Shown here: positions 13,292-23,418 of the stretch, one piece after another
Layout: every line of letters starts with the position of its first letter
How positions within the stretch are numbered: the stretch's first letter is position 1
DNA from: Echria macrotheca
Lineage: Eukaryota > Ascomycota > Sordariomycetes > Sordariales > Schizotheciaceae
Assembly (NCBI GenBank): GCA_030411725.1
Contig: MU839835.1
Span: 1,178,001 to 1,242,000, forward strand
Direction of reading: 5' to 3'
Length of the DNA stretch: 64,000 nt
Program-made: the position numbers and the translations under genes
Notes under the pieces: generated by a model
Databases searched by the model: none
Told to the model about the DNA's origin: nothing
Seen by the model: the letters and a program-made list of their open reading frames with translations, nothing else

Positions 13292-13667
13292 CACATTTGG
13301 TGATGTTGGATGGAGTGGGGTGGTCAGTCGCTGAGGGGGGAGTCGCGGGCTGCGATTTTGGCAATTGACGCGTCTCAAGGCGTGCGATCGCCAGATTATT
13401 TTGGCGACCGGCCCCACCACTCACGGACAGCCATGGGACAATGCGGTTATGCACTTATCGGGGCACCCCTGTCTGGATCTGGATTGCTACCTATGTTATT
13501 CCGTACAAAGGACTGTAACATCAGCGCATTGATAGATAGGAGGAAGAGTATTTTCGGCCAACGTAGTAGAAGTGATGAAAGTGAGGGAGAATCTCTGGAA
13601 ATGGTCAGATCAAGATCAAGCAGTGAACAGACGACCGCAGCTTCGCCAGCTTGGCTTCGGATCAATA
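13292..13667. promoter_or_regulatory. spacer upstream of cohesin subunit gene
   Basis: These 376 bp lie between the ureD stop and the cohesin start, with both genes on the minus strand. They should hold the ureD 3' UTR and the cohesin promoter and leader. No coding signal. Confidence 0.5.
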
Positions 13668-14648
13668 TCACTTCACACACATGAGGGCATGGTCTCCCCA
13701 GTGTTCTAGAACGCTGCCTTGATATGCCAACATTGATCCGATCCATACCCTCCCAGCCTCGACCTCAGGGGCGCCAAACTTAACAACCACGCAGCCGCGG
13801 ACATTCGCAGCTGACCACAAGACCCTGCTCTGCTTCTCCATTGCTAACCTCCCCGTCCTCCACTTCTCTCGCGGCGATAGCTTCTTCTCATCGTCCGCCC
13901 TGGCCTCATCAGTCCGGAAATCCCTGGACCCCAGCCTGGGAAGCGCATCGAACTCGGCCAGGAAGAAGTCACCCAGTTCCTTGACCAACGGCCCTCTCAG
14001 CAACAGTGTTCCTACAACACCCATGCCATGCATCGCTTCTCTCAGCGTTCCCATTCCCCTCCCTCCCTGTCTTCTGTCCAAGATGACAGCGTCCCTCACC
14101 AGCAGTTTCTCCTTAGCCCCCGCCGTCCACACCTCGTTCCTGCCCACCCACCGCACAAAACTCCAGTCCTCACCGCGCGCCTTGCGCCCCTGTGTCACCC
14201 AGTCCAGCATACACAGCGACGCCCCCTCCGCCAGCCGGAACACCTGCGTCTGCTCGTACACACTCTCGGCAAACGGCTGGACCGGATCCGGGAGCAGACA
14301 GAGCGCCGCGCCGGCTGCAATGTCTACCCGCAGCCCCTGGCGCGTGACAATGTCCGGGGTGACCGAGTTGAAGATCTTGGTGTGGCCCTGCGTGACGATG
14401 CTCAGGCGGGCGCCAGGCCGGACTTCAATTGACAGATCGACAGCGTCGCCGCCGACCAGACCGCCGCCGTACGACAGAAGAAAGACGAGGGCTGATTTGG
14501 TTTCGGCGGGCCGGGATGGTGTGATGAGTTTGAGGGGGTACTGGTACGTGATGGTGGAGAGGGAGGATGTGGTGCCATCGGGGAGGAGGTGGGCCACGAT
14601 GCGTCCAGCGCCGGGAGTTGATGAGGATTTGGGAAAGGGTGAGTTCAT
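13668..14648 (-). CDS. ureD: urease accessory protein UreD
   Basis: UreD is the scaffold that, with UreF and UreG, inserts nickel into apo-urease; it acts in the cytosol. It is a single exon of 326 aa from MNSPFPKSSSTPG to MCVK. Family landmarks are the N-terminal GAGRIVAHLLPDG, the Gly-rich LLSYGGGLVGGDAVDL, the block ARLSIVTQGHTKIFNS that marks the family, ALCLLPDPVQPFAESVYEQ, and MLDWVTQGRKARGEDW. Length is typical for fungal UreD (about 300-340 aa). It is divergent from the Pol III subunit gene. Its partners (urease, UreF, UreG) are not in the window, as expected for fungi, where these genes are dispersed. Confidence 0.95.
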   Translation of the reverse strand: MNSPFPKSSSTPGAGRIVAHLLPDGTTSSLSTITYQYPLKLITPSRPAETKSALVFLLSYGGGLVGGDAVDLSIEVRPGARLSIVTQGHTKIFNSVTPDIVTRQGLRVDIAAGAALCLLPDPVQPFAESVYEQTQVFRLAEGASLCMLDWVTQGRKARGEDWSFVRWVGRNEVWTAGAKEKLLVRDAVILDRRQGGRGMGTLREAMHGMGVVGTLLLRGPLVKELGDFFLAEFDALPRLGSRDFRTDEARADDEKKLSPREKWRTGRLAMEKQSRVLWSAANVRGCVVVKFGAPEVEAGRVWIGSMLAYQGSVLEHWGDHALMCVK

Positions 14649-15240
14649 GTTGCGTCTTGGATATTCAAGGCGATAAGCCGAATCATTGTGTGCAGGCGAG
14701 TGAACTTGGCATGTTACAAAGGCTGGTCCCTGGATAATCTATCTTCGGGTTGGACCCCTCAATCGTACAGCTGAATATTCTCCGAGACCCCATAACTTCC
14801 CTCCATCAAGGACACGGGACGACCAATGCTGAGTTCTGGGATACCTGGGAAATTCCGAGAGATATACACAATTCAAATTGCCAATGCTCAAATAACACCC
14901 CCCGCCAGGCCGGCGCTGGCTCTTGCTTTGGATATTCACATGGGAAGCTGTTGTGTTGGATATTCACATGTGGAAGCTGCTGTGAGTGCTGTAACTACGA
15001 CCTAAAGCGGTAAGCGCGATCCCTGCTAGCTTGATCCGGCAGTAAAAACCTAGGGTATTTATTTCGTTCTTCTGCCCCGCAGTGACTCTCCCACCAAGAA
15101 CCATCCTTGCAATCTTCTGCTGCCACAATTCGTCGCTTTCCACCCCTTCAGGACCCAGCTTCCGGCAGTCTACGCAATTGACAATACTTTATGAGGAATA
15201 AGTCTCCGTAATCTACAGTAATCTGCAGAGACAGTCGGAC
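14649..15240. promoter_or_regulatory. divergent promoter region, ureD / RPC53
   Basis: This 592-bp spacer lies between two divergent starts. It contains a near-perfect tandem duplication of 28/29 bp at 14928-14984 (annotated separately). The right end is CT-rich, as expected for a Pol II leader. Confidence 0.6.
14928..14984. repeat. tandem duplication of 28/29 bp in a bidirectional promoter
   Basis: The unit TTGGATATTCACATG followed by GGAAGCTG(T/C)TGTG occurs at 14928-14955 and again immediately at 14956-14984. The second copy has one inserted T and one T-to-C change. Confidence 0.9.
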
Positions 15241-16846
15241 ATGCCGCCGAGAGGGAGAGGCAGGGGCCGTGCCCGTGGCAGGGGAGGGCGCGGTCGCGGG
15301 GCAGCAGACACTCCAGCAGACACACCTTCCACCCAACAGCCTACAGAGCCCGCCGCAGGTGACGACACGCCTGGAACTACCTCACAACCCATCACAATCC
15401 CAGACGATGCCAGATCCAGCACAGTCACACCGGCCCCGGTACCGGTACCGGCATCGCACCCTACGCGGGCCGCAAGCCGGCCCAGTGCGACGCCCGGCCC
15501 CTCGTCGTCCACACGGGGCGGGGGCATGTTCAAGCCCAAGATCGTCAGGCGGGGCTCAGACGAGCGCATCCGCATCGCCGAGGAGCTCGAAAAGCGTAAC
15601 CAAGAACGCTACGCGCGGGAGGGCAAGTTCTCGTCGCAAACCCCGCGTCGCAGCAGAGCCCGAGGACGAGGCAGGGGTGCGCTCCGCGGAGCCTCGTCGA
15701 GGTACTCTACCGCCCTCGGGCCGCTATCTTCAGGAATGACCTGTAAGTGACCGCGTCCCTCTGTGCCTTGCTATCGTGCTGATTCGTCATACAGTCGGGG
15801 ACGGCGGTGCCTCTTATGGCGGTTACGGCGCTTCTAGCGGGATGGATAGCAACCGAATCAACGCGGACATGCTCTATACACATGGGGGTGATTACGCGGG
15901 CTCGGAGGATACCAAAAGCAAAAGCAAAGCAAAGAAGGCGCCCATGCCGTTGGGTATTCGCCGGGTCGAACACAAGGAAGAGGAGGTGACGCTTACGACA
16001 GCCGCTGAGATAGAAGCTCAAGAACGTGGGGCGGATCAATCCGCTGACGACGGGAGCTCTGATGGACTGTTTGTGGACGAAGAGCGGACACAGAAAAATA
16101 CCGGGAAAATGCCGGCCAAAGACGACGAGGTCTGGGAACATGCGCTCCCAAAATCACGAGTCCGGATCAAGACGGAGGATGCCGAAATGGTGGATCTCGA
16201 CCGAATCCCGGCAGGCGACTTCAATGCACATGGAAAGAAAGAGAAAGATGGAGCCAAGACGACGGACAAGACAATGGATCTTGAGGACTTGGCAGAGCAA
16301 GAAGAGCTGGAATTTCTCCTCGAAACTCTCGGCCTCGGAGGCAAGGAAGCTGAAGATGGGGAGTCGCCGCTGGATGGGCACATGTTTCTATTCCGGTTTC
16401 CGGATACCCTCCCGTCTTTGAGCATTGTACCGAGCCAGACCAATTCTGGCGTAAAGGCGGAACCGGTGGATGACGAAGAGGATGCTCTGTTCATATCACA
16501 AAAGGCCCCAGCCGCTAGTATTGACCTGACGGGTGACGCAGACGTTAAAGAGGAAGAGGGCGCTCAACCGACCAATGCAGAGAATGAGAAGGCCTTTGTA
16601 CCACCTGAGGGTGGTTTCGTCGGAAAACTCATTGTACGCAAGTCCGGCAAGACGGAGCTTAGCTGGGGAGGCAAGCGGCTAAGGGTGACGCCGTGCGTCG
16701 AGACCAGCCATTTGACGATGGCGGTGTTGCTCGAAGAAGCAGAGGATCCCAGGAACAAGGGGCATGTTACTGCGTCGGCGTATGGCATGGGCAAGATTGA
16801 GTGTACGTTGGGGGCAGGGCCTGGTCTGGCGAACTTTGATTTTTGA
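15241..16846 (+). CDS. RPC53: RNA polymerase III subunit C53/RPC4
   Basis: This subunit forms the Rpc37-Rpc53 subcomplex of Pol III, needed for termination and reinitiation on tRNA and 5S genes. Exons are 15241-15742 and 15795-16846, giving 517 aa; the 52-bp intron has a GTAAGT donor in phase 1. The N-terminus is an RG-rich tail (PPRGRGRGRARGRGGRGRG). A conserved MFKPKIVRRGSDERIRIAEE block follows near residues 96-115. The C-terminal family signature is EGGFVGKLIVRKSGKTELSWGG near residue 455, followed by the RPC4 end TASAYGMGKIECTLG. The middle is acidic and poorly conserved, with two VKxEP/VKEEEG SUMO-like patches (inferred). The terminal landmarks make the call secure. Confidence 0.93.
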
Positions 16847-17659
16847 GTATGGGCTATAGGAGGCATCAAAAGGGGCATGCATACTTAGACGGACGGAAAA
16901 GCAGTGAGACTAGATATTCATTAGCACCGGACTGGTACTAGAATGGGGCAAGCCTTAGCCTGGCAACCGGAGAACAGAACGGCATGTCATTTTGGCCGAA
17001 GAATCCTTGACTATGCGGATGTGATGACAACACAGAAATGAAGTAGCCGTGGTGAGTTGCCGGGCCGGAGCCCCGGGATGAAATGCGAGCAAACTCGGCA
17101 TGCCTTTCCCCGTCGTCCCCGCATGATCGGGAGCGGCAGCTGAAGTCAGCTCCGCATTGTGTAGTTGATGATGTTAGTGCGGTACCTAGCAACCGATCGT
17201 AGCATGCGAAACTGATGAGATAAAACGGGAAAACAAACTCAAAGCGCAAGATGTCGGTATTTGAGACATCTCCCCTTTTCTTGGGTACAGATCAGCTGGC
17301 GGCTTTTAGTTGGAGGCCGGTTCTGGGTGTCCCCTAGACTGTATCAAATGTTCTTGACTAACAGACACTCCAGACGATGAGATGCAGGTACCGGTTTATT
17401 AGCCGCCGCATCTCGGTCGACTTACCGATTTCTGAGTGCCGTGTGCTGCTTACCTTGCATCCTGTACTTCTCACATACCTAGTACCCCTGAATATCCCCA
17501 GGGAAAGTAAGCAAGATATATACAGGTAGCTTTTGTGTCATTTTGAATTATTCGGTTGAGCGACAGGTATTGTGCCATCTCTCGCTGGGGTAGTTGTCAA
17601 GTCACTTCGGGCCTCAAGATACCCAACACGTTCCTGAGACTAAATCTGGGAGAGAAAAG
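16847..17659. other. spacer between RPC53 and the monooxygenase gene
   Basis: These 813 bp contain the RPC53 3' UTR and the promoter of the next gene. No convincing ORF or repeat was seen. Confidence 0.5.
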
Positions 17660-19030
17660 ATGGCAGACGAGGGCATCCACGTCGTAATCATCGGCGCCGG
17701 CCTCGCCGGTCTAGCAGCGGCACTCTCAACCAAACTGGCCAACCCGTCGCACCGCGTAACCATCTGCGAGACAGTCCGCGAACTCCAGGAAGTCGGCGTA
17801 CGCATCCCATCCCATCCCTCCCCCCCCTTAGGCATATGCCCGAAACTAACATTTCCCAAGGCCGGTCTCCAAGTAACACCAAACGGCACCCTCCTCCTCG
17901 ACCGCTGGGGCCTCTCTTCCACCCTCCAACCCCTCGCCGCAATCCCCACCACCCTCTCCGTGCACCGCTACGACGGGACCAAACTCCTCGCGCACGAACC
18001 CGCCCTGCAGGACAAAGTCGTCACCCGCTACGGCCACCCCTTCTGGGACATCCACCGCGTAGACCTCCAAAAGGCGATGGTGACACGCTGCCGCGACCTA
18101 GGCGTCGAGATCCTGCTCGACGCGCGCGCCGTCTCCGTCGATTTTGGTTCCTCCAGTGTCCGCCTCGCATCCGGCCTGACCATCAAGGGCGACGCAGTCC
18201 TCCTCGCCGACGGGCTGTGGTCGTCCATCCGCCCCGCCTTCGTCGGAAAACCATCCCCCGCCGTGCTGACCGGCGACCTGGCCTTCCGCATCACGCTGCG
18301 CCTCGACGAGCTCGACGGGCCCGACGCCGACGAGCTCGCGTCTCTGATCCAGAAGAACCCGACGGTCCGCTTCTGGATCGGCCCCAACGCCCACGCGGTC
18401 GGGTATTCCGTCCGGGCCGGGAGCATGTACAACCTCGTCCTGCTCTGCCCCGACGACCTGCCCGAGTCGGTCGTAAAACAAGAAGGTTCCCTGGAGGAGA
18501 TGCGCGCCCGCTTCGAAGGGTGGGATCCGCTGCTCCACCGGCTTTTGGGTCAGGTAAAAATCCCGGTGCACAAGTGGAAGCTGATGTGGCTCGAGCCGCT
18601 GGACCGCTGGGCCGACGGGGCCGGGACGTTCTACATGGCCGGCGACTGCTGTCACCCGATGCTGCCGTACCTCGCGCAGGGCGCGAATTCGAGTCTGGAG
18701 GATGGTGCGGTTTTGGGGCACCTGCTGGGGAAGGTCTCCGGCAACAAAAAGGGGGCGCAGTTGCCTAGGGTTGCTGAGATGTATCAGCGCCTGAGGATGC
18801 CAAGGGGCAGGAGGATACAGCTCGAGACGTTTGCGCAGCGGGATGATTCGCACTTGGAGGATGGGCCGAGGCAGGAAGAGAGGGACAGAGTTTTTGAGAG
18901 GGCTCTGGAGACAGGAGAACCGACGGCGCCGTTTCCGAGTCGGTGGACGTGTCCGGAGATTCAGCGGTTTTTGTGGGGGTATGATGCGTATGAGGAGGCG
19001 GAGCGGGCGTTTCGGGAGAGTCCGTTTTGA
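17660..19030 (+). CDS. group A FAD-dependent monooxygenase (salicylate hydroxylase-like)
   Basis: This is an NAD(P)H/FAD aromatic-type hydroxylase; the substrate cannot be read from the sequence. Exons are 17660-17797 and 17861-19030, giving 435 aa. Motifs: the Rossmann dinucleotide fold VIIGAGLAGLAAAL (residues 9-22), the ELQEVGAGLQVTPNG segment recreated only by splicing, the DG motif ADGLWSSIRP, and the second FAD motif MAGDCCHPMLPYLAQGAN (about residues 310-330). The intron is 63 bp, in frame and free of stops, so an unspliced mRNA would still give a full-length protein with 21 extra residues right behind the FAD fold. Donor GTACGC is weak, but an ACTAAC branch site and AAG acceptor support it. 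No signal peptide. It is convergent with an MFS carrier gene. Confidence 0.9.
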   Translation: MADEGIHVVIIGAGLAGLAAALSTKLANPSHRVTICETVRELQEVGVRIPSHPSPPLGICPKLTFPKAGLQVTPNGTLLLDRWGLSSTLQPLAAIPTTLSVHRYDGTKLLAHEPALQDKVVTRYGHPFWDIHRVDLQKAMVTRCRDLGVEILLDARAVSVDFGSSSVRLASGLTIKGDAVLLADGLWSSIRPAFVGKPSPAVLTGDLAFRITLRLDELDGPDADELASLIQKNPTVRFWIGPNAHAVGYSVRAGSMYNLVLLCPDDLPESVVKQEGSLEEMRARFEGWDPLLHRLLGQVKIPVHKWKLMWLEPLDRWADGAGTFYMAGDCCHPMLPYLAQGANSSLEDGAVLGHLLGKVSGNKKGAQLPRVAEMYQRLRMPRGRRIQLETFAQRDDSHLEDGPRQEERDRVFERALETGEPTAPFPSRWTCPEIQRFLWGYDAYEEAERAFRESPF

Positions 19031-19549
19031 TGGGCGGGATTTGGGGATTTGTGGATGACCATGATGTGAGATGACAGAATATGCAGCATCATATAGAGAG
19101 GAGCTAAGCATGCGGAATCAACTAGATACCGATCTCCATATCTTCGAGTTTGTGAATGCTAAGTATTCAGCGACTCATCTATCTTGGCACTGAAACAGTG
19201 AGCGATGCCGGAGTTTGTATGCCAATCGAAAATGGGCAGCCAGAGCTCGGCCGAATTCATGTATTCGTACTGAGAGAGGCGGATGACAAACTCACTACAC
19301 CTTGTATCCTCCGGTCGTAGTATTTGAAGAGAAGGCTTGTAAGGCCGCTTCACAATGCCTCGGTAGATCCATACTACATGCTCTCGACATTACACTCACC
19401 GTCCCAAGCCTCGATATTCGGTTCCCTCTGAGGATATTCGCTTCGCTTTGAGATGCGTGGACGGTGGAATATGTACCCACGGATAGCCAGATTTCTAGCA
19501 ATTCAGGTAAGACCACCATACCTACTGTACCTCCTGATATCCCTCCACC
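19031..19549. other. convergent spacer, monooxygenase / MFS carrier
   Basis: These 519 bp lie between two 3' ends. Small frames at 19159-19353 and 19295-19519 have no recognisable feature. Nothing else was seen. Confidence 0.5.
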
Positions 19550-20961
19550 CTAAATCTTTGCCCTCCACTTCAACCCGGTCGACGAACATCTGGCCGCCGC
19601 CAACGTCGCTGCGGACAGAACAATAACCAGGCCCGCCCACAGTTGCGCCCACACATATTTACCCCCGGACTGGTCGATGATGGCCCCCGAGGTGGGCGGC
19701 CCGGCAAGCGTCGCAAAGGCGACAATGGTGCACACCATGCCAAACCGCGTGCCCATCTTTTGCGGATCCTTGGTCAGACTCGCAAGGGAACCGACAAAAA
19801 CGCCCTGAGCGGCGCCGTTCGTGAAGCCAAAGAACACAGCAAAGACGTACATGCCCGATCGCGACGTGACGGCGATCCAGGCCAGCGAGACAATACCCAG
19901 GAGCAGAGTCATCAGCGCGTACGTGTTGATAGGCCCGATACAGCGGTCGGCAATGAACCCGGCGACCGGCCTGCTGGGCACGCTGAGGCCGTTGAGGATG
20001 AGGATGAGCTGGACCGAGTCGGTGGTGGAAAAGCCGGCTACATTGCGCGCGTAGGCATTGATCTGTTCTGGCCGTCAGTGCCGCATCCATCTTCGAGGGT
20101 CAGATCAGAAAGAAAACTCACAAAGAAGCTACCAAAGTACAGCGCCCAAAAGAACAAGAACGCGCCGAGCGTGTACAGCACATACGGGACCTCCTTAAAG
20201 GCCTCCCATTCGATCAGCGGACCGGTTTTCCGGGGCGCCAGCTTCGGCCGCAAAAGTGACACAGCAACGACAGCAATACCCAACGCTACGAATCCAGAGT
20301 ACCGCACCGCCCAGGCGAAGCCGACCCGGGGAATCAGATACTGGACCACAGCTGGGAATATGACGCTGCCGAGGCCGGTCCCCGTCGCAGAAACCGCCAG
20401 AGCCAGAGACCGCTTCCGCCTGAAGTAGGAGCTGATGACGGCCAAGGGCGGCATGAACATGACGCCCAGCCCGAGACCGGTACAGACACCCTGCGCGAGA
20501 AATATCTCCCAGTACTCGGTGGCGAGGCTCGTCATGAAGGTGCCAAACACGGTCAGGAAGCAACCGGCGACGACGGTCGACCGGATATAGCCGGCGTCGG
20601 CCGACCGGCCGGAGAACGTGCACGTCAGGAAGGCCAGGAAGGTCTGGACGGAGCCGATCCACGAGATCTGCGCTTCCGGCAGCCTCAGGGTGTCGCGGTA
20701 GTATAGCTGGTAGACGCCAAAGGCCGAGGGATAGCCCCAGGCCAGCATGTTGACGAGGCAGCCGGCCACGACCTGGCTCCATGCCACGAGACCTCCATCG
20801 GGGGGCTGAAAGTCGGCGGCATCGACCGGGACCGCGACGCACTCGTTGTCGGAGTTGGTGTCTTGGACCTTCTTTTCGAGATCGGGCTCGGGAGCCATGT
20901 TGAAAGCTTGGCGACTTAATAGACTAGAAAAGGGGGTTGCGGGTTTGTCCAGCGTCGTCAT
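19550..20961 (-). CDS. MFS transporter, monocarboxylate (MCT/Mch) type
   Basis: This is a plasma-membrane major facilitator with 12 predicted TM helices. Exons are 20961-20122 and 20062-19550, giving 450 aa from the first ATG, or 429 aa from the in-frame ATG at 20898 (MAPEPDLEKK). The hydrophilic N-terminus leads into the MCT-family signature PPDGGLVAWSQVVAG before TM1. The inter-domain loop is KLAPRKTGPLIEWEAFKEVP. The 59-bp intron (GTGAGT donor, phase 0) joins GSFF to INAYARNVAGFS in the first helix of the second half. Fungal members carry monocarboxylates, riboflavin or secondary metabolites, so the substrate is open. It faces the flavin monooxygenase gene tail to tail, which makes a shared small-molecule route possible but unproven. 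Confidence 0.9.
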
Positions 20962-21701
20962 TTAGGTAGTCGGCCCCAAACCATCGACCTTTATGCAAAA
21001 CCAACCGAATGTCAACATCATGATCCAAGCAACTAGTCGTCGTTCCGTCACCAAAGGGCGTTGAACTCCACGTTCGTGTCAAGTCCTCCCGAAGCGCATG
21101 CGAGCTTAGGTAGCCGGTTCCCGGGGGTAGGGGGGGAGTTATCCCCGGTCGCCGACATCGCCGTGCGCCTTTCCTCGCCGAGATGTGCTGCATCCGCTTC
21201 TCCACCCGTCCGTCTCCTGCTTTCAACCACTGGCTTCCCTTTCCGATCTTGACTAACGACTGCCGGCGAACGCTTGGACTTGATGCGGGAGAGAGGTCAG
21301 CTGGGTTTTGTTCCCCCACATCTCAACGGTGCCGTAAGCCGTACCTCCGGCACACTTGCTCCGGGGAAGCATCGGGTTCGGACCGTGACCATGGATATAC
21401 GGTGAGGACATCTGTTGAGGAAAAGCTGCTGGTCGGGGTCACTACCCGACAGACAGCAGCCAAGAAGGAGGAGCACACTAGTCTAGGTAGTAGATAAGAA
21501 AAATTCTAGCGGCTCCATGATGCCGCATTAGAGATTTTCGACGGTTACCGCCGGTGTGTGCCTGGGATCGAATCTGCGGCCGTCTATCGGTCTGAGTCAC
21601 CGGGTGTTGTTTTCTTCTTGTGTTTGGAAGGGCGGAAGGATGCAGATTGAGACGTAATTTGAAGTTGGGAAACATGATGAGTTCGTCGTACACTCAATTG
21701 A

Positions 21702-21980
21702 CCCAGCTCGGGTCAATGGCGGGGAGGTAAAAAGCAGACACGAGAAATTGAAGAAATCAGCACCGGGCCAAACACACATTGCCAGCAAGTTATTTTTGAA
21801 GCGGCCTACCAAGGGCTTTACTTCAAGATTTTACAGGTTAAAGACCCAGATCAGCTTTTTTGGAAAGTGCAACGAAAGAACAGCTATGACCTAGTAGAGA
21901 TTCTCAAATGCGATTTATAAAAAGAATTATCCCCAAAACTTATTTAAAGAGGCGTAAAAGATATACTCAAAGGGATATAA
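21702..21980 (+). pseudogene. decayed ORF fragment, unknown family, TAA-interrupted
   Basis: One frame is open for 72 codons (21702-21917) and gives a protein-like translation, including EAAYQGLYFKILQVKDPDQ and NSYDLVEILKCDL. It is then interrupted by TAA at 21918, 21945 and 21978, while the sequence between the stops still looks coding (KELSPKLI, RGVKDILKGI). All three stops could derive from CAA by a single C-to-T change, and base composition shifts to AT-rich, as expected of repeat-induced point mutation. I do not recognise the family. It may be the remnant of a multicopy gene or mobile element. Confidence 0.5.
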
Positions 21981-21988
21981 CATAATGC

Positions 21989-22074
21989 GGGGCCATGACC
22001 CTGGTAGGGTCATTCCCCACGGTCAGGGCAGGCAGACGGTACCTATTTTAGACCGTCTACAGGGACTCGTCCCT
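21989..22074. repeat. three consecutive hairpin-forming inverted repeats
   Basis: Hairpin 1: ATGACCCT / AGGGTCAT at 21995-22013 with a 3-nt loop, extended by GGGG (21989-21992) and CCCC (22015-22018) across a small bulge. Hairpin 2: AGACGGT / ACCGTCT at 22034-22058 with an 11-nt loop. Hairpin 3: AGGGAC / GTCCCT at 22061-22074 with a 2-nt loop. They follow directly on the decayed ORF. Confidence 0.8.
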
Positions 22075-22847
22075 TAGTTATGTAGTTCATTTTCTTGTGT
22101 GTTTGGCCCATCAATGGTGCCCAGTTAGTGTTACAGTTCACTTTTACCTTCCTACCGACTGCGTAGAGACTGCAAGCTGTCAGTGCCGTATAGTTCTAAT
22201 CACGGAAGAGAGCTCGGTCATGTGTCCTTGACCCTCGAAACGCACCGAATCCTCGAAAAGGAGAGAGGGTGGCTGACGCTGGAATTTGTCTGGATGCCGC
22301 GCAACGCAGCAAATTACCCCGAGTAGGCAGAGAAATACCTTAGACCTTGATAAGGGTGAAGTGGGAGAAAATGCTCGAGGAACTCACCACTTGGGAACGG
22401 CGATCCAACACTACCTATGCCAGGAAGACCAAGGCGTTGTTTCCATCTCAGATGGCCGCTCTCACCAACCACTCCGATCAGGACAGACTTTCGAAGTTAC
22501 CCATAAAACCAACGACGACGCCGAGAAAATGAAGGACATGATGGACTTACAGTGGTACTTGCCCGATCACTGCCTCCAGTCTCGCGGAAGGGGTTATTTC
22601 TGTCGACTTTACTTCCAGGATCCCAGACGAGGACCACCCCCCCCCTCTCCCTCCCAGCGCGCCCACTCCTCACCCACTCATTACTCATTACCTGACATTC
22701 GATGATCTTGCCAGCCTTCCAATCGCCGACTACGACGACAAGAGACGCGGCTGTTACCTCAACACGGCGATCAACAGTCAAAAGGGAACAACTGGCGCCT
22801 ATATTGGATCAGCAAGCTCAGCAAAAGGCCACTCATTACAGTCACCA

Positions 22848-22864
22848 CGGGGGAGGGGGGGGGG
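22848..22864 (+). repeat. G-run (GGGGGA then eleven G)
   Basis: A 17-nt almost pure G tract lies on the plus strand, able in principle to form quadruplex structure. It is intergenic. Confidence 0.8.
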
Positions 22865-23418
22865 AGACATTCCCAAGTTCTCAAGGTCCATGGCCGATCT
22901 TTTTAACCTCGATGGTACGTCTCCTCTGAGCTTGCCCTGCTCGATGCAGATATTACTCTTGACAGATGAGACTACCGATAGGATCCTTACGTTGCTCGAC
23001 ATCCAACTCCACCCAAACAGCGCCATTCATATTATAAAAAGCAATCGATCCGCCAGATATAGATCGCAATCCTCATATCCGAGTATGTACTTGTACCTCA
23101 TGTCGTTGCGGGTCGGTCTGCTTGCCCGACGGTTGAACCAGGTAATACCTCGCCAGCCTCGGGCGGGATCGTCACCCACTGGGGGGCTTTGCGTCGCTCT
23201 CAAGTCCAACCTCTAACTTTCACCACATTTTTTTTTACCTTGTGGCAGATTGTTGGAGAAAAAGGCTAGAACCTGTAGCGATCACGCTCGGTCAGCTCTC
23301 GGGACGACGAGTAATCTGGTCTTGAGCTCGACTAACTACTTCAGGTTGTACATGTTTTGCGTCAATAACACTAGGTAAGATTCTAGAACCCCGGTACCTT
23401 ATTCGGCTTCCTCCGGCA

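Larger units (their letters stand above)
20962..23418. other. gene-poor accessory stretch with decayed sequence
   Basis: These 2.46 kb contain an AT-rich island (about 21770-21985) with a broken reading frame, three consecutive hairpins (21989-22074) and a G-run at 22848-22864. A 139-codon frame at 22286-22705 lacks any domain I recognise and ends in a Pro-rich run set by composition. The rest shows no gene. Confidence 0.55.

Noticed and set aside
18098..19111. 337-codon minus-strand frame
   Set aside because: It is antisense to the flavin monooxygenase, whose motifs and intron define the real strand.
17660..20961. Full secondary-metabolite gene cluster
   Set aside because: Only one oxidoreductase and one transporter are present. 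There is no PKS, NRPS, terpene synthase or adjacent cluster regulator, and housekeeping genes flank the pair.
22286..22705. 139-codon frame in the accessory stretch
   Set aside because: There is no domain, the start context is poor, and the C-terminal third is a Pro/Ser run dictated by a C-rich tract. It could be a relic but evidence is insufficient.
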